From Cricetomys ansorgei (Eukaryota; Chordata; Mammalia; Rodentia; Nesomyidae), in assembly GCA_026225945.1 (NCBI GenBank), contig JAMJFZ010001086.1:1-64000 (forward strand): a stretch of DNA of 64,000 nucleotides. Reading direction: 5' to 3'. A model generated the notes under the pieces. It ran no database searches, had not been told where the DNA came from, and worked only from the letters and a program-made list of their open reading frames with translations. Each line of letters starts with the position of its first letter. Positions within the stretch are counted from its first letter, which is position 1. Both the position numbers and the translations under genes were made by a program. This document shows positions 43,630-56,145 of this stretch, one piece after another.

Positions 43630-43855
43630 AGGTTTTTTTTTCATTTTTATTTTATTTGGGTATTTTACTTGCATGTATAGTTATGTACTATATGTGTGCC
43701 TGGTGTTCTGGGAGGATTGAAGAGGATGTCAGATGGAGCTCCTGGAATTGGAGTTACAGTTGCTTATGAACTGCCATGTGGTGCTGGGAATTGAACCCAG
43801 GTCATCTGCAAGAGCAGCCAGTGCTCTTAACCACTGAACCACCTCTGGAGTTCAC
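43630..43855 (-). repeat. B3/B2 SINE, reverse orientation
   Basis: gtgctgggaattgaacccag, tctgcaagagcagccagtgc, cttaaccactgaaccacctc. B1-like reverse fragments follow at about 43860-44070. Confidence 0.9.
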
Positions 43856-44389
43856 CTGTTCTTTTTGGAAACAGGGTCTGACTGTGTAGCCTTGGCTGGC
43901 CTAGAACTCAAAGATTCTCCTACCTCTGCTTCCCAAATGCTGAGATGAAGGCAGACGTCACCACACACAGGCAGACATTTGCTTTTTGAGATACAGTCTC
44001 ACTATGTAGCTAGCCTAGGCTAGTCTTGAATTCTTGATCCTCCCAACTCCATCTCCCCAGTGCTGGGATTCCATTCCATGTCCATCTTACCTTTGAAGAC
44101 TTGGGTGGTATTTGTGGATGTTGGTTAAAACATTAATGAACAAGTGTTTGGGAGGGAGACACACCTGAGTAGTTAGCCCCCATTGAGGTCAGAGCCTGAC
44201 CAGCCCCAAGTGACCCTGCCATCTCCTTCTTCTGCATGGAAGAGACCACGGTCTGCCTTTCTTGGTCTGTGGCTCAACCTCCTTCATCAGTTCCTAAACA
44301 CAGGGGCTTTGTTTTTTGATGTAACTGAGATAAGGCAGAATGTATTCTTGGGTATACTGTTACCTTTGCTTACATGAAGTTGGCCAGAC

Positions 44390-44390
44390 A

Positions 44391-44427
<37 letters not shown>

Positions 44428-44660
44428 GTGTTATGTAGCATCTGCATGTGTATGCTTGTGCTTGTTCTTGTGTGCATATGTATGCACAAGTGTGTACATG
44501 TGTATGCAGGAACATGTGTGTCTGTGAGTACTCTTTCATATTTGAGTAAATACGTGTGCTTGTGCATATTACATGTACTTATATGTATGCATACTTATAT
44601 GTATGAACATTTGTGTGTGTAAGAGAGAGAGAGAGAGAGAGAGAAAGAGACAGAGACAGA
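44390..44660. repeat. (TG)n/(TATG)n and (GA)n microsatellites inside a reverse B3
   Basis: A TG/TATG-rich stretch at 44390-44540 and about ten GA units at 44621-44645. The reverse B2/B3 head follows to about 44817, with gaaccatcttgtcagcccca. Confidence 0.85.
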
Positions 44661-45289
44661 CAGAGAGATGCATGCACACACAGGTGTACACCTGGAGGTC
44701 AGAAGACAACTCTAAGGAGTCAGTTCCCTTCCTCCCCTGTGGGTTCTGGGGATCAAGCCCAGATCATCAGACTTGAGCTTCGAGTCCTTTACTCGCTGAA
44801 CCATCTTGTCAGCCCCACATGAATTTATTTTAAAAGAAAACTCACCTTGCAGGACTGACTGTATGCTTTGTACAGATGACTGCAGAACATTAGAAAGGTG
44901 TCAGCCCCAATCTACAGGGAACCAAAAAGCATACCATGATTATTGGTTTTTTAAAAATATAAATGGAATTATATGTGCTTGTATAAGTATAGTTTGAATT
45001 TTTGGAAATGCTAGCTGTGATTGTCAACTATGGAAAAAGTCTCCTAGTTTTCTGTGCACCGGTGGCATGGAACAGAAGTTAACAGCCACACTGGCCTAGA
45101 ACCAGGAATTGTTCTAGGACCTTGTCCCTGATTCATACAAGGGCAAGACACTGTTCTAAATATGTAAAGTCTATTCACAAGGGTTTGATTACAGAAACTA
45201 ATGAAGGGCTCTCTGCATGATGAAAAGCAGTCACAACCTTGTCAGAGGAAATATTTGTTCAAGTTATAAATGACAATAAATGGAGTTCA

Positions 45290-45510
45290 GGATGTGGCTC
45301 AGTTGATAGAGGGCTTGCCCAGACTGCAGGAAGTGTGGGTTCCATCGCAGCATCAGACAAACCAGATGTGGTGGCGCACACCTGTAATCTCAGCACTCGG
45401 GAGGCAGAGGCACTCGGATCTCTGTGAGTTTGAGGCCAGCCTGGTCTACAGAGTGAGTTCCAGGGCAGCTAGGACTATGCAGAGAAACCCTGTCTCAAAA
45501 AAAATAAAAT
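45290..45510 (+). repeat. ID/B4-like head joined to a B1 SINE
   Basis: aggatgtggctcagttgata (ID-like) followed by accagatgtggtggcgcaca (B1) to agaaaccctgtctcaaaaaa. Confidence 0.8.
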
Positions 45511-45649
45511 TAATTAATTAAAAATTCAAGGTCATTCCCTGCTATGGCGCAAGGTTGAGACCAGCCCGTCTCAACAACAGGTGTGGTGTTGCACTCCTGT
45601 GATCCTAGCTCTCAGGCCATGGGAGGATCAGAGTCAGGAGTTCTACATT

Positions 45650-45995
45650 GATTTCCTGTTGCTTGAGAAAATACTGAGACAAAAGAAAGGGTTTATTCTG
45701 GCTCACAGTCCATCGTGGCAGGGATTACACAGCAGCAGGGACCTGTGCAGCTAATCATGTCACACTCACATTCAGGAGGCAGACAGCTATGAATGAATGA
45801 ATGAATGAAAACAGCTGCTTAGGTCACTCTCTTTTTTTTATACAGTCTGGTGTCCCAGCTCAGGGCATGGTGCCACCCATAGTGGGTAAGTCATCCCCCC
45901 CACAATCAAGATAACGTTTCATAGGCGTGCCCAGAGGCCCACCTCCCCAATGTCTATAGGCATCCTCAGGTTGACAATTGAGACTATCACAAAGG
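45650..45995. repeat. Rodent medium-reiterated repeat, class not assigned
   Basis: ttgatttcctgttgcttgag, agggtttattctggctcaca and atgaatgaatgaatgaatga; phrases of a known family that I cannot name. Confidence 0.45.
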
Positions 45996-46320
45996 TCATC
46001 CTCAGTGAGTTTGAGGTCAGTGTGGGCTACCTGAGTCCTGCCTCAAAATGAAATAAAACAAGGAAACCGTGTACACCCAGACATTTTGGCTTTTCAAGGT
46101 GCTGAGCCTCCTCTTGATCTAGCAGGAAGTTAGCGAGTGTTGGATGACCTGGATCCACCAGACCCTGAGGAGGCTTGCTCCCAGGTGACTGAAAAGCCAC
46201 AAGAGGCTGCAGGCAGCAAGAGAGCTCTCTGTTCTTGGGAGTCAGCTGCACAGTGTCAGCCTCACTGAGATCCCACACAGCCAGGCACCACACTGCTCAC
46301 CATGAACAAGTACTATTAGG

Positions 46321-46572
46321 CCCTCCTCCCTGTACACCAGAGGACCATCCGGTCCTCCCTGCACACCAGAGCACCATCCGGTCCTCCCTGCGCACCAGGG
46401 CACCATCCGGTCCTCCCTGCGCACCAGGGCACCATCCGGTCCTCCCTGCGCACCAGGGCACCATCCGGTCCTCCCTGCGCACCAGGGCACCATCCGGTCC
46501 TCCCTGCGCACCAGGGCACCATCCGGTCCTCCCTGCGCACCAGGGCACCATCCGGTCCTCCTTGTATACCAA
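46321..46572. repeat. 29-bp minisatellite, about 8 copies
   Basis: The unit is accatccggtcctccctgc plus gcaccagggc; clean copies are spaced 29 bp (46381 to 46410). The unit lacks stops in any frame, so all six frames stay open; these are not genes. Confidence 0.95.
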
Positions 46573-46604
46573 CCAACTCCGTAAGCATCACTAGAAATGC
46601 CTTA

Positions 46605-46965
46605 GTCGCTGTCTGTTGCTGTGAAGAGACACTATGACCTAGGCGGCTTATAAAGGAAAGCATTTAACGGGAGCTTCCTTCCTATTCCGGAGGGAGAGTC
46701 TATGACTATCATGGCAACAATGGAGCCATGGCTGAGAGCTTACGTCTTATCTGCATGCAGGAAAGAGAGAGAGAGAGAGAGGGAGAGAGAAGAGAGAGTG
46801 TGTGCACCTGGCATGGGCTTTTGGAGTCTAAAAGCCTACCCCAGCACCCCAGTGACACACCTTCCCCAGCAAGGTCATACCTACTTTCGCCAACTGGGAA
46901 CCAAACGTTCAAATATATGAACCTATGGGGGTCACTCTTATTGAAACCACAAGAACATAATTTTG
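46605..46965. repeat. Rodent medium-reiterated repeat with internal (GA)n
   Basis: cgctgtctgttgctgtgaag, agagacactatgacctaggc and atgaacctatgggggtcact are familiar phrases; a (GA)n tract lies at about 46763-46800. Class not assigned. Confidence 0.5.
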
Positions 46966-47843
46966 GAACAGCTTAGCTCCTGTCCAAAAGAAACCCTGTC
47001 TCTGTTAAGAGTCACTTCTCCCTCAGTCCTCTGACCCCATCAGTACTAAATGACCGATTTCCAATTCTAGCCATTTTGTATAAATGGAATCATACAACAC
47101 TGGTCTTTTGTGACTGACTTCTCTGACTTAGTGAGATGTTTGCCTCCAACCCTTGTAGGGTCCACTCTGGAGGTCACCGACTGAACATCCCATCCTGGGC
47201 CTCTTTGTGCAGCCCGCTCACAGCACAGCTGCAGTTCAGGGACTGTGGTGGGTGGTGGCGGTGGGGTCAAGGTTTGATCAGGTGACCTGAGATGCTGAGG
47301 AGGGTCACACCCAGCTGCCCTTGTCCTGATCAAGAACTGGCTTGAGTTGCTGTTACTTGATCCTCCTGCCTAAGTCTGTCAGGCTGTTCCCACTCTAGCT
47401 GTGTGAGTCACCGGGTGAGCATCTTCTCCGCACCTGTGTGCCAGGCTGGGGTCAGGGGCTGGGGGAGAGAAACAGCAATGCCCTGCCAGGGCCAGTGGGG
47501 GACTGTCCCCCTCACCCCAGAGCAGACTCCCTGTCTCCATTGGTTACCATTCTCCTCAAGTGGAGTCTAACTGCCTGGCTGTGGCCCAGGCTCTGAGCAG
47601 AATCCCTCAGAGCACCTGCTAAGTGCCATTGTTGCCATACCTAGCAGTAGGGGGTGTCCCATTTCAATGCCTTTAAGTGGCCTGCAGGATAGATGGGTGC
47701 TCTTCCCCCATGTGGTCACAGAGACATGAAGCCAGGAGTAGTGGAGCATGTCCGTAAACCCATTTCTGGCTGGAGGATCAGAAGTTGAAGGATAGCCTTG
47801 GCTACATGGGTTTATGCCACAAAGGAAAATAAAGCCACAGTTC

Positions 47844-47846
47844 AAG

Positions 47847-47898
<52 letters not shown>

Positions 47899-47972
47899 AG
47901 AAAGGAAGGAAGAAAGAAAGGAAGGAAGGAAGGAAGAAAAAGAGACATAGAGACAGAGAGAGAGAGAAAGTG
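47844..47972. repeat. (GA)n / (GAAA)n / (GGAA)n microsatellite
   Basis: Pure purine tract on +, beginning with about twenty GA units. Confidence 0.95.
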
Positions 47973-49429
47973 AGCTAGGGCCAGGAGAGTGTTCAGGTCT
48001 CAGGACAGCAGCTGAGGTTTAGACATGACCTGCCTGTGCTCCTGACCAATCAGGAAGACAAAGGTTATGGGGTACACAAAATGGTCATGGGGCACTATCC
48101 CCATGGGAACTGCTTCTGAGTTGTGTTGTTGCTGTGTGATACCAAATTGGGGGAAACTCTGGGCACAGGGACAGGGATGAGTGGCAGAATTCAACTGACT
48201 TTAGCAAAAAGGTGAAGGTACTAATCCATGTACTATGTACTAAAGTATTAAGCCATTAGTACTGGTGCTAAGGTACTAGGTACTAAGCCATTCTGGGTCA
48301 TGCTGCTTTCAGGTATAGCTGGCTCCAGGGATTTACAAGTCAGTCTGCTGGATCACTTTCCTTTGGCGGTGAGCTCCTTGTGTGGCTTCTGTTCTTAGGT
48401 AGTCACCTCCCGATAGTGGCTGAGGTGGCTGCCAGCAGCCCGGTCTTGCTCCTTCCAGCTTAGCAGCACAGGAAAGATGGCCTCAGTTAAACTGAAGCGA
48501 AAGCCCCAGGGCTATGCTTATCAACTGGTTCATCTCTCTTGCTTCAGCGGCCTGAACCAGTGGGGTAGGAGGGAGGAATGAACTGCTCTGATTGGTTAGG
48601 GTTGAGCCAGGTGTGTGTCCTTGGACATGTAGGAGGGGCAGTTTTACTAGAACCTCCTGATCCGAGGGTGGGAAGGTTTGGTTCACAGAGAAGACAAAGG
48701 GTCCTGGGACCAGAAGTGGAGGGAGTAGTTGATGGACAGGTTCCAGGCAATGGCGTCTTCACGAACAGCAGAGGAGCTCTGTCACACCTGTTTGAGGTTT
48801 AACAGACTGCTGCTCTTCTCTGAGCCTCAGATTCCCCATCAGAACAGAGACCATCTCAGAGCTCTCCAAGCTCTAATCTCCTAAGTCCAGCTGACCCTGC
48901 AGTTCAGTATCCCAGTGCATCAGATCTGAGCTGGGAGCTGGGAACTCCTGGCTTTCAGGGGACCCTGGGGATGAGCCTGGGGTCTGCACCTGGCTCCGGT
49001 CCCTGCCCATCCCACAGGGCACAGTCTGTGATGAGGAAGGAGGGTTCTGAGGAGGGCTTCGCACACCCCTAGCATTCTTCAGCTATAATCGCCTCCAAAA
49101 GGCATGATCTCATCCCTGAGGAAGGAAGGCTGGGGGTGGAAGAGCTGGCTGCCAGCAGCTGACACAGTTTGTGACTAAACCACTTCCCCATGGGAGGCAG
49201 GGAGAGATGTCCACGTTCTTAAAGACAATGTAAAAGTTTGGGGAAATGTTAATGTAAAGGATAGAGGAGACGCCTTGTTCCCCAGGGTTGGGGGGGGGTC
49301 CATGGTGTCTCCCCAGTGGGCCCAAGCATCCTGACTGATGCTTACAGTGAACTCAACCCCAGCACAGGCCGTTAACACCCCCCCAGTGTTGAAGTGGAAG
49401 CCTGGCCAGCTCCTCAAGTGGCCTGTCCC

Positions 49430-49640
49430 TCCTGGATCCCTGGGCTCGTTTAAATGCCCGTACGTTAATTCGGAAAGATGGGCTCCCGAAGCCCGCCGTT
49501 GCCGCACCATCTGCGAGGCGTTTATCACAGCCGTGTTACATAAGAGGAAAGACATTTTTTTCAAGAATGCTGCTCCATTTAGTAATTGGATCGCCAGAGA
49601 GGAGCCAGGCCTGGGCATTTGGCACCGCGATTCAAAGATG
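49430..49640. other. Possible conserved noncoding element
   Basis: A SINE-free, complex-sequence block with several unmutated CpGs and homeobox-like words (cgttaattcg, tttagtaattgg). No splice sites or long conserved frame fit an exon. The call is by appearance only. Confidence 0.3.
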
Positions 49641-50159
49641 CCACAGGCTTTTCTCCGGGGTGTGGCCTCCCCAGATTCCACGCAGTCTTGGCAGACACCT
49701 GAGTGCAGCCTGGGTCTGGGAAGCAGGCCCAGAGGCCTCCCCTTTCTCTCTCTCCCTCCTTCCCCTGGTCACGTCCCTGCTCGCTCTCTCCAGCATTGAT
49801 AGTAACCAACTGACCTCCTCTACCAGGCCCAGTTTCCATGATCCCGGGCAGCCGGCCTAGACGCCCTGTAAATGAGCAAAGGAAAATGGGGCCTCAGTTT
49901 CTCCATCTAACAGGGGTCATCCAGCCCCCGGGACACAAGAGTCCTCATAGCCTGAGGTTTGAGGGTCTGCCTCCAAGGCCTGAGTGATGAGAGCCACCTG
50001 TTTTATACCAAGAATTACCAAGCTTGCGTTCATCTTTCCTTCCTTTTCCTCCTCCTTCTATTGGTCGTGACCTGGTGGGGCAGAGCTGGCTGTGTTTGCA
50101 CAGGGCCCCAGCCCAGAAGGTCTATCGCCTCCCCTGTCTGACTGCCACACAGCAAAATG

Positions 50160-50370
50160 GCCCTGGGATCAACATTTTATTTTAACTCATTGGGCTTTTT
50201 TGTTTGCTGGTTTTGTCTTTGTTTTTTTGTTTTTTTTGAGGCAGACTCTTGCTCTGTAGCCCAAGCTGGCTTGGAACTCAGTGTAACCCAGCCTGACAAT
50301 CATCTCATGGCAATTCTCCTGCCTCAGCCTCCTGGATGCTGGGATCATACCCAGCTGTGTCAATATTTTA
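50160..50370 (-). repeat. B1-like SINE, reverse orientation
   Basis: gaggcagactcttgctctgt and gccttcctggatgctgggat-like reverse pieces. Diverged. Confidence 0.55.
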
Positions 50371-50639
50371 AAAGCAGTTCACGGAAGAGGAATGGTTTGT
50401 TTTTAAAAATCTAGACACTTTGCTGTGGTCAGTTTGCATTTCTTGCATGGCCCCATAAGGAGAGAGCCTGACCCGCCACTGTCCCATCCTGGGGCTCTGG
50501 GCCAAGTTCCTCTGTCACCAAAGCACACACCAGCTTGTGGTTGGGGCCATGGGATAGATTCAGCTTCCGAAGGCAACAGTCATGTGACCTCGGACAAAGG
50601 CCCCTTCTTCCTTTAAAATTTTTGAAGACTACATTTTTT

Positions 50640-50833
50640 TTAACTTTGTATGTATGTGTGTGTGTGAGAGAGAGGTAGAGAGAGAGAGAGTGCACATGCA
50701 TGTTTCACAGTGCAAGTGTTGCATGGTCAGAGGGTAACTTCTTTGTTTCTATCATGTGGGTCCTGGGGACGGAACTGACACTGTGAGGGTTGGCAGCAAG
50801 CACTGCGCCTCCTGAGCCATCTTGTTGGCCCTT
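50640..50833 (-). repeat. B3/B2 SINE, reverse orientation, with (TG)(GA) tract
   Basis: gtgtgtgtgagagagaggta, then tgtgggtcctggggacggaa and cctgagccatcttgttggcc. Confidence 0.75.
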
Positions 50834-51127
50834 TAAAAAAGCTCTTTCTGTTTCTGTCTTTCTGCCCTCTCTATTGGGGTCGCGAGGTCACACTGTTGTG
50901 GAAGGGAAGCTTCTAGAATCTGCTTCTGCTCTGCTTGTTCTCTGGCTGTCACTTGGCACAGCAGATCAGACACCAGGGCGGAGGGTCACCCCAGGGGCAG
51001 GGAGCTGGACCCGCAGCAGGTGGCGGTGAGGTCATCTCCTGCAGTCTTGAGCAATGTCCCCTGTCTCTGTTTGCTTTCTCTCCCTTCAGTTGCAGTGCCA
51101 GCCTTCACACTGAGCATTGGTGTCATC

Positions 51128-51600
51128 TGAACGATGTGTGATGTGTGTGTGTATGCGTGTGTGTGTGTGTGTGAATGTGTACTTGTGTGTCTGTGTGTGT
51201 TTATGTGTGTGTGCGTGTGTGTATGTGCGTTTCTGTATATGTGTATGTGTGTGTATGTGTGTATGTGTCTGTATGTGTGTGTGTACGTGTGTGTACATAT
51301 ATGTGTGTATTTGTGTGTGTATGTGTGTGTATGTGTATGTATATGTGTGTGTGTGTGGTGTGTGTGTACATATATGTGTGTATGTGTGTATATTTGTGTG
51401 TGTGTATATGTGTGTTTATGTGTGTTTATGTGTGTGTGGTGTGTGTGTGTATGTGTGTGTGGTGTGTACATGTATGTGTGTGTATTTGTTTGTATGTGTG
51501 TGTATATATGTGTGTGTATGTGTGTGTATGTGTGTGTGTGGTGTGTACATGTATGTGTGTGTATTTGTGTGTATGTGTGTGTATATATGTGTGTGTGTTT
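51128..51600. repeat. (TG)n/(TATG)n microsatellite, about 470 bp
   Basis: Long variant TG array with TA, CG and TT interruptions. It includes an internal duplication of tgtgtggtgtgtacatgtatg-like blocks near 51457 and 51538. The open frames are low-complexity shadows. Confidence 0.97.
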
Positions 51601-51755
51601 TGAGACAAGGTTTCTCTCTATATCCCTGGATGTCCAGGAACTCACTCTGTAGACTAGGTTGGGCTCGAACTTGGATCTCTGAACTCAGAGATCCACCTGC
51701 TTTTTGCCTTCTGAGTGCTGGGATTAAAGGCGTGCACCACCACTGCCTGGCTAGA
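51600..51755 (-). repeat. B1 SINE, reverse orientation
   Basis: tgagacaaggtttctctcta to gggattaaaggcgtgcacca. Confidence 0.9.
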
Positions 51756-52679
51756 AGGGAGCTTATTAACTCCTATGGCCACTCTGTGAAGCAGGGGTAC
51801 ATGTCTGGAGAAGGGAAGGTCACTAGCCAAGAAGGGGACAGGAAGGGAGGGAGGGACCCAGGGTTTCTGTCTCTACACCTCTCATGCCCCTTTCCCCCAT
51901 AGGTAGCAGCAGAGTAGATAAGCAGGCTGCCAGCCCACAGGCCACCCAGGAAGGGTCAACTTGAGAGGCTTACAAAATGAGCTAGGCAGGCAGTCAGGAA
52001 GTGAGACTGTTTACAGGGGCAGCTGGCCATCACCATGACAACCAGCCAGCCCACAGCTTCCTGCGTCACCAAGGACGCAGGTTTGCCGGAGCCTGGGACG
52101 TGGAGGACAGTAGCTGGGAGGGGTGCTGGCAGAAGGGAGGGGACCCCAAAAACCCATTGTGGGGCAAGATATTCTCATTTCTCAGAATTGCCTGAGAGCG
52201 ATAAGGGCCTGGTGTTGCCACACTGTGTGTGTGAGGCAGGTCGGTGTGGAGCCATGGTGTCTGGGTGTCAGTCCGGCTACTCCTGTGCTCTGACATCTTG
52301 AGCAGGTGTCTAATCTCTGGGTGCCATAGTTCCCTCCCACATAAAGCAAGGGTGGTCAGTAATGGCACCCTAGGGCTCATGTGGGGACACCATGGCACTG
52401 GAACGCACTTGCGTTGTGCTTCCTCTGTTTACTTTATTTTTATTTTTGGAGACAGTTTCACTAAGCAACTCACGCTGGCCTCAAACTCTCCATCCTCCTG
52501 CCTCAACCTCTGGAATGCTGATGTTACAGGTGTGTACCGCCATGCCTAGTTCTTTGTGTTGGGTGGGTATACATGTTCCTGTGCATGTGGAGGCCAGGGA
52601 TCAACACCACATGTCTTCCTCAGCTGCTATATACATATGCAGGCAAAAACATTTATATGTATATATACACACTTATATA

Positions 52680-52916
52680 TGTGCATATATATACATGAAA
52701 TTATGCTTATTTGTTTTATGTGTGTGAATGTTTTTACCTGCACCTGTATATGTGCACCACATGCCTGGTGCCCACAGAGGTCAGAAGAGGGCAGCATGCC
52801 CTAAAGCTGGAGTTACCGATGGTTGTGAGCTATCTTGTGCCTGTTGGGAACCGAACCCAGATCCTCTGCAACAGCAGCCAGTGCTCTAAAACACTGAACC
52901 ATTTGTCTAGCTCTCC
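52680..52916 (-). repeat. B3/B2 SINE, reverse orientation
   Basis: gtgcccacagaggtcagaag, gttgggaaccgaacccagat, actgaaccatttgtctagct. Confidence 0.85.
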
Positions 52917-53187
52917 ACCTTAATTTTCGAGACAGAGCCTCTCAGTGGGCTCACTGGTTGGCTGGCATTGGAGCTCCCTTGGGATCCTCTTGTCTGCTTT
53001 CCTAGTGTTGGACTTACAACTGGCTTTCTTGTGTGGATGCTGGGGATTCAAACTCAGGTCCTCGTGCTTGTACAGCAGCTACTTCCCAGTGGAGGTGTCA
53101 TCTCCCCCAGCCCTGTTCTTTACTTCTTGAGATTCCATTTGTCTTGAGGCTATCTTTCTTCTAGGGGTAGAGGGGTGCTCAATATTT

Positions 53188-53408
53188 TTCTATTTTTAAA
53201 AAAATTATTTTATTTTATGCGTATGGATGTTTTGCCTGCATGTATGTCTGTGCATCATGTGCCTGCAGAATCCAGGACAAAGTGTCAAATCCCCTGGAGC
53301 TGGAGGTTAGAGACAGTTGGGAGCTACCATGTGGGTGCTGGGAATCAAACCGGAGTCCTCTGCAAGAGCAGCCAGTGTTCTTAACCACCGAGCCATCTCT
53401 CCAGCTCC
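53188..53408 (-). repeat. B3/B2 SINE, reverse orientation
   Basis: gtatggatgttttgcctgca to accgagccatctctccagct. Confidence 0.92.
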
Positions 53409-53447
53409 GCTCCATCATTTTCAAGGAACCCCACCCTCTGATTTCTC

Positions 53448-53580
53448 TCATTGCTTCAACAAGTGTCTACGGAACACCTACTAAGTGCCAGGCAGGGTTC
53501 CAGAGGCTGGGATAGCAGTGAGTATAGAGGAAAGGGAAACCCCTGCCCGGGGAGGTAGATATTGAAAGTGACTAAAGAGA
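53448..53580. repeat. Ancient MIR/L2-type fragment
   Basis: aacacctactaagtgccagg and caggttccagaggctggg-like phrases of old mammalian repeats. Confidence 0.6.
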
Positions 53581-53897
53581 GAGTATACATTACATCCTGT
53601 CACACTAAGTGCTGGCGGAGGAAGTGGGGTGCGGGTGGGTGCGTAACCACTGTGCTTATGAGCCGTGATGGGTGAGACTTCAGAGAGTGGTGGGATGCAA
53701 GTGTGTGAGGGAAGGCTTCTCTGAGCAAGTGAATATGCAGCCCAGTGTGCAAGAAGTGAAGGACCAAGTTACTGGTTACCGGGGCAGGAGCCTTCCGGGT
53801 GGAGGGAACAGGACGCTGGAGGGCTGGGGGCAGGGATGTGAGCTCGAGTCTGTGATTTCATTTCCTTTAAAGATAAAGAAGGTTTATCTTTTTGTTT

Positions 53898-54032
53898 TGT
53901 TTTTCTGAGACAGTCTCTCTATGTACCTTTGACTGTCCTGGAATTTACTATGTAGCCGGTCTCAAACTTAGAGAGATCCACCTGCCTCTACCTCCCAAAT
54001 TCTGGGATTAAAAGCATGTAGTACCATGCCCA
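53898..54032 (-). repeat. B1 SINE, reverse orientation
   Basis: tttttctgagacagtctctc to gggattaaaagcatgtagta. Confidence 0.8.
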
Positions 54033-54034
54033 GC

Positions 54035-54235
54035 TTAAAGATTTACCTTATTTTTAATTGTATGCATGTACGTGTGCCTGTGTGTTTGTGCATATGAGTG
54101 TAGTGCCCACAGAGACCAGAAGAGAGTCCACATCCCCAGGAGCCATAGTTAGAGGTGATTGTGAATCACCCAGGTGGGTCCTCTGCGAAATCAGTATGTG
54201 CTGTTAACTGTTGAGCCGTCCCTCCAGCCCTTCTA
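54035..54235 (-). repeat. B3/B2 SINE, reverse orientation
   Basis: tgcccacagagaccagaaga to gttgagccgtccctccagcc. Confidence 0.82.
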
Positions 54236-54661
54236 TGTCTATGTGTGCATGTGTGACATCATGTGACACATGGTGGTTATGGGCTGACACACGGGTAGTA
54301 AAATACATATGTCTAGACTTGTTATTTAGAGGGTGTCATGCAGCTTGCAATGCAGGTGACTTCCTGGATCTAGATGACACAGTGTCCCGTGTGAATCTGC
54401 TAGTGAGTACAAGCAGGCGTGTCTGTCAACCACACACCTATGTGTATTCAGGATCTTTGGATGTGACTGATACGCAAATGCACATATATGAATATCATCA
54501 CTTAAATTGTTGGGCGTGGTAGATCATGTCTAACCCTAACATTTGGGTGGCAAAGGCAGGGGAATTAGTAAGTCAAGGTTGTTCTTAATTACTATTGAGT
54601 TTGAGGCTGGTCTGGGCAACTTGAAACCCTGCCAGAAATCAACAAATAAAACACAAGCGAC

Positions 54662-54872
54662 AGGGCTGGAGCAATTATGAGCACTGGGTGTTCTTCCAGA
54701 GGACCCAGGTTCAACTGCCAGCACTCAACACAGCTCACAAACATCTATAACTCCAGTTCCAGGGGTTCTGATGCCCTCTCCTGGCCTCTATGCTTGGGGT
54801 GCATAGACACACATGCAGGCAAATCACCCAAACACATAAAAATATGTAAAATTAAAAACAACAACAAAAAAT
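54662..54872 (+). repeat. B2/B3 SINE
   Basis: cagggctggagcaattatga to an A-rich (aac)n tail. Confidence 0.85.
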
Positions 54873-54894
54873 GAATTTTTTAAAGACAAGGTCT

Positions 54895-55108
54895 TTAAAG
54901 ATTTCTTTAATTTTTTTTGTGTGCATGCGTGTGTGCTTGGTGAGTCTATATGCTCCACATGCGTGCAGGTATCCTTGTAAGCCAGAAGACATCAAATGTC
55001 CTGAAGTTATAAGCAGGTGTGAGCCACTTGGTGTAGGTGCTGGGTACCAAAGGTCCTCTGGAAGAGCAGCCAATGCTCTTAACTGCTGATCCATCTCTCC
55101 AGCCCCTA
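54895..55108 (-). repeat. B3/B2 SINE, reverse orientation
   Basis: ggtgtaggtgctgggtacca to gctgatccatctctccagcc. Confidence 0.88.
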
Positions 55109-55406
55109 AAGATGCAGGGCGGTCCTAAGGGCTAAGGGTGTGTTGAAGCTGGATTTGGAAGCCCAGGACATCCCAGGCCATGAGTACAGTAGGCGTTCTG
55201 CTGCTCCACACCTTTCTGGCTAGATTACTTAAATTATTATTAGATATTAAATACTGTCTGCTTCACAGAAGCAAAGAACGTGGCTTGGCTGATGCCTTTG
55301 TCCGCCCTGTAGCTGCAAGCATGGGGAGGCTTGAGCTCCACGTGTAAACACTCCCAGTATTCTTGTCTTAACCAATGGGCATCCTCGGGGTCAGTGACCA
55401 TCCCTC

Positions 55407-55422
55407 CCCCCCCCCCCCCCCG
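55407..55422. repeat. Poly-C run
   Basis: About 16 C in a row, broken by nothing visible. Confidence 0.9.
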
Positions 55423-56082
55423 ACTGTAACCCTTTCAAAGGTGCATCAAAACCGGCACTAAACGAGACCGCCCCACGACCTGTGTTTCTCCCGAGTTTGT
55501 ACACTCTCGATCCACAGGGCTCCACTAAAGATAGGATGGGGGTACAGTGAGAACTGAGGCCCCCCATGCTGTGTTCCCCTGTGACTTTCTTCCTGGGGCC
55601 ACCGTTCCTCTGGGCAAGGAAGCTGAGGCTGGGGACACATGCATGGGTGGGTGAGGATTTTTTTTTTTACAACATAAAGACAGGGTCTTATGAAGCCCAG
55701 ACTGCCTTGACCTTGTTGTGTATCGAGAGTGTTCCTGAACTTCTGATCTTCCTGCTTCTACATTCTCAGTGTAGGGATTTCAGGCACTCGGGGGATGGAA
55801 CCCAGAGCTTCATGCACACCAACCACCACTCTATCCACTGAGGTTGGTCTCTTGTTCCCGAAGGTTTTTGTGCTAGTGCTGATGATTCTGACAGCAGCAT
55901 TGACATTAGTTGTCTGGATCCCTGGGTCTTTGGAGCATTTGTTGCATGAGTCTGAGGCAGACTCACTCTTGTCACACTGACCATCCTGAGAGGAAGGCCG
56001 GGCTCTTTCCAATGCCTTACCTCATCAGCATGTGCCCAGGATCCAAACACATCTGAGTACATTTTGTTCCTGTAAGACAAGA

Positions 56083-56145
56083 CTTAGCCCAGCGGTGGTG
56101 AAGTTCACCGTTAATACCAGCACTCGGGAGGCAGAGGCAGGCAGA
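56083..56145 (+). repeat. B1 SINE, left part (split)
   Basis: cagcggtggtgaagttcacc to aggcaggcaga. Its right part resumes at 56456. Confidence 0.85.

Noticed and set aside
46235..46663. Several repetitive open frames on both strands
   Set aside because: Produced by the stop-free 29-bp minisatellite unit.
38259..46800. CRISPR-like look of several tandem arrays
   Set aside because: The arrays are microsatellites and minisatellites without unique spacers, in a mammalian genome.
51117..51902. Open frame of 261 codons with Cys-Val repeats
   Set aside because: Translation of a TG/TATG microsatellite running into a reverse B1; no real protein features.
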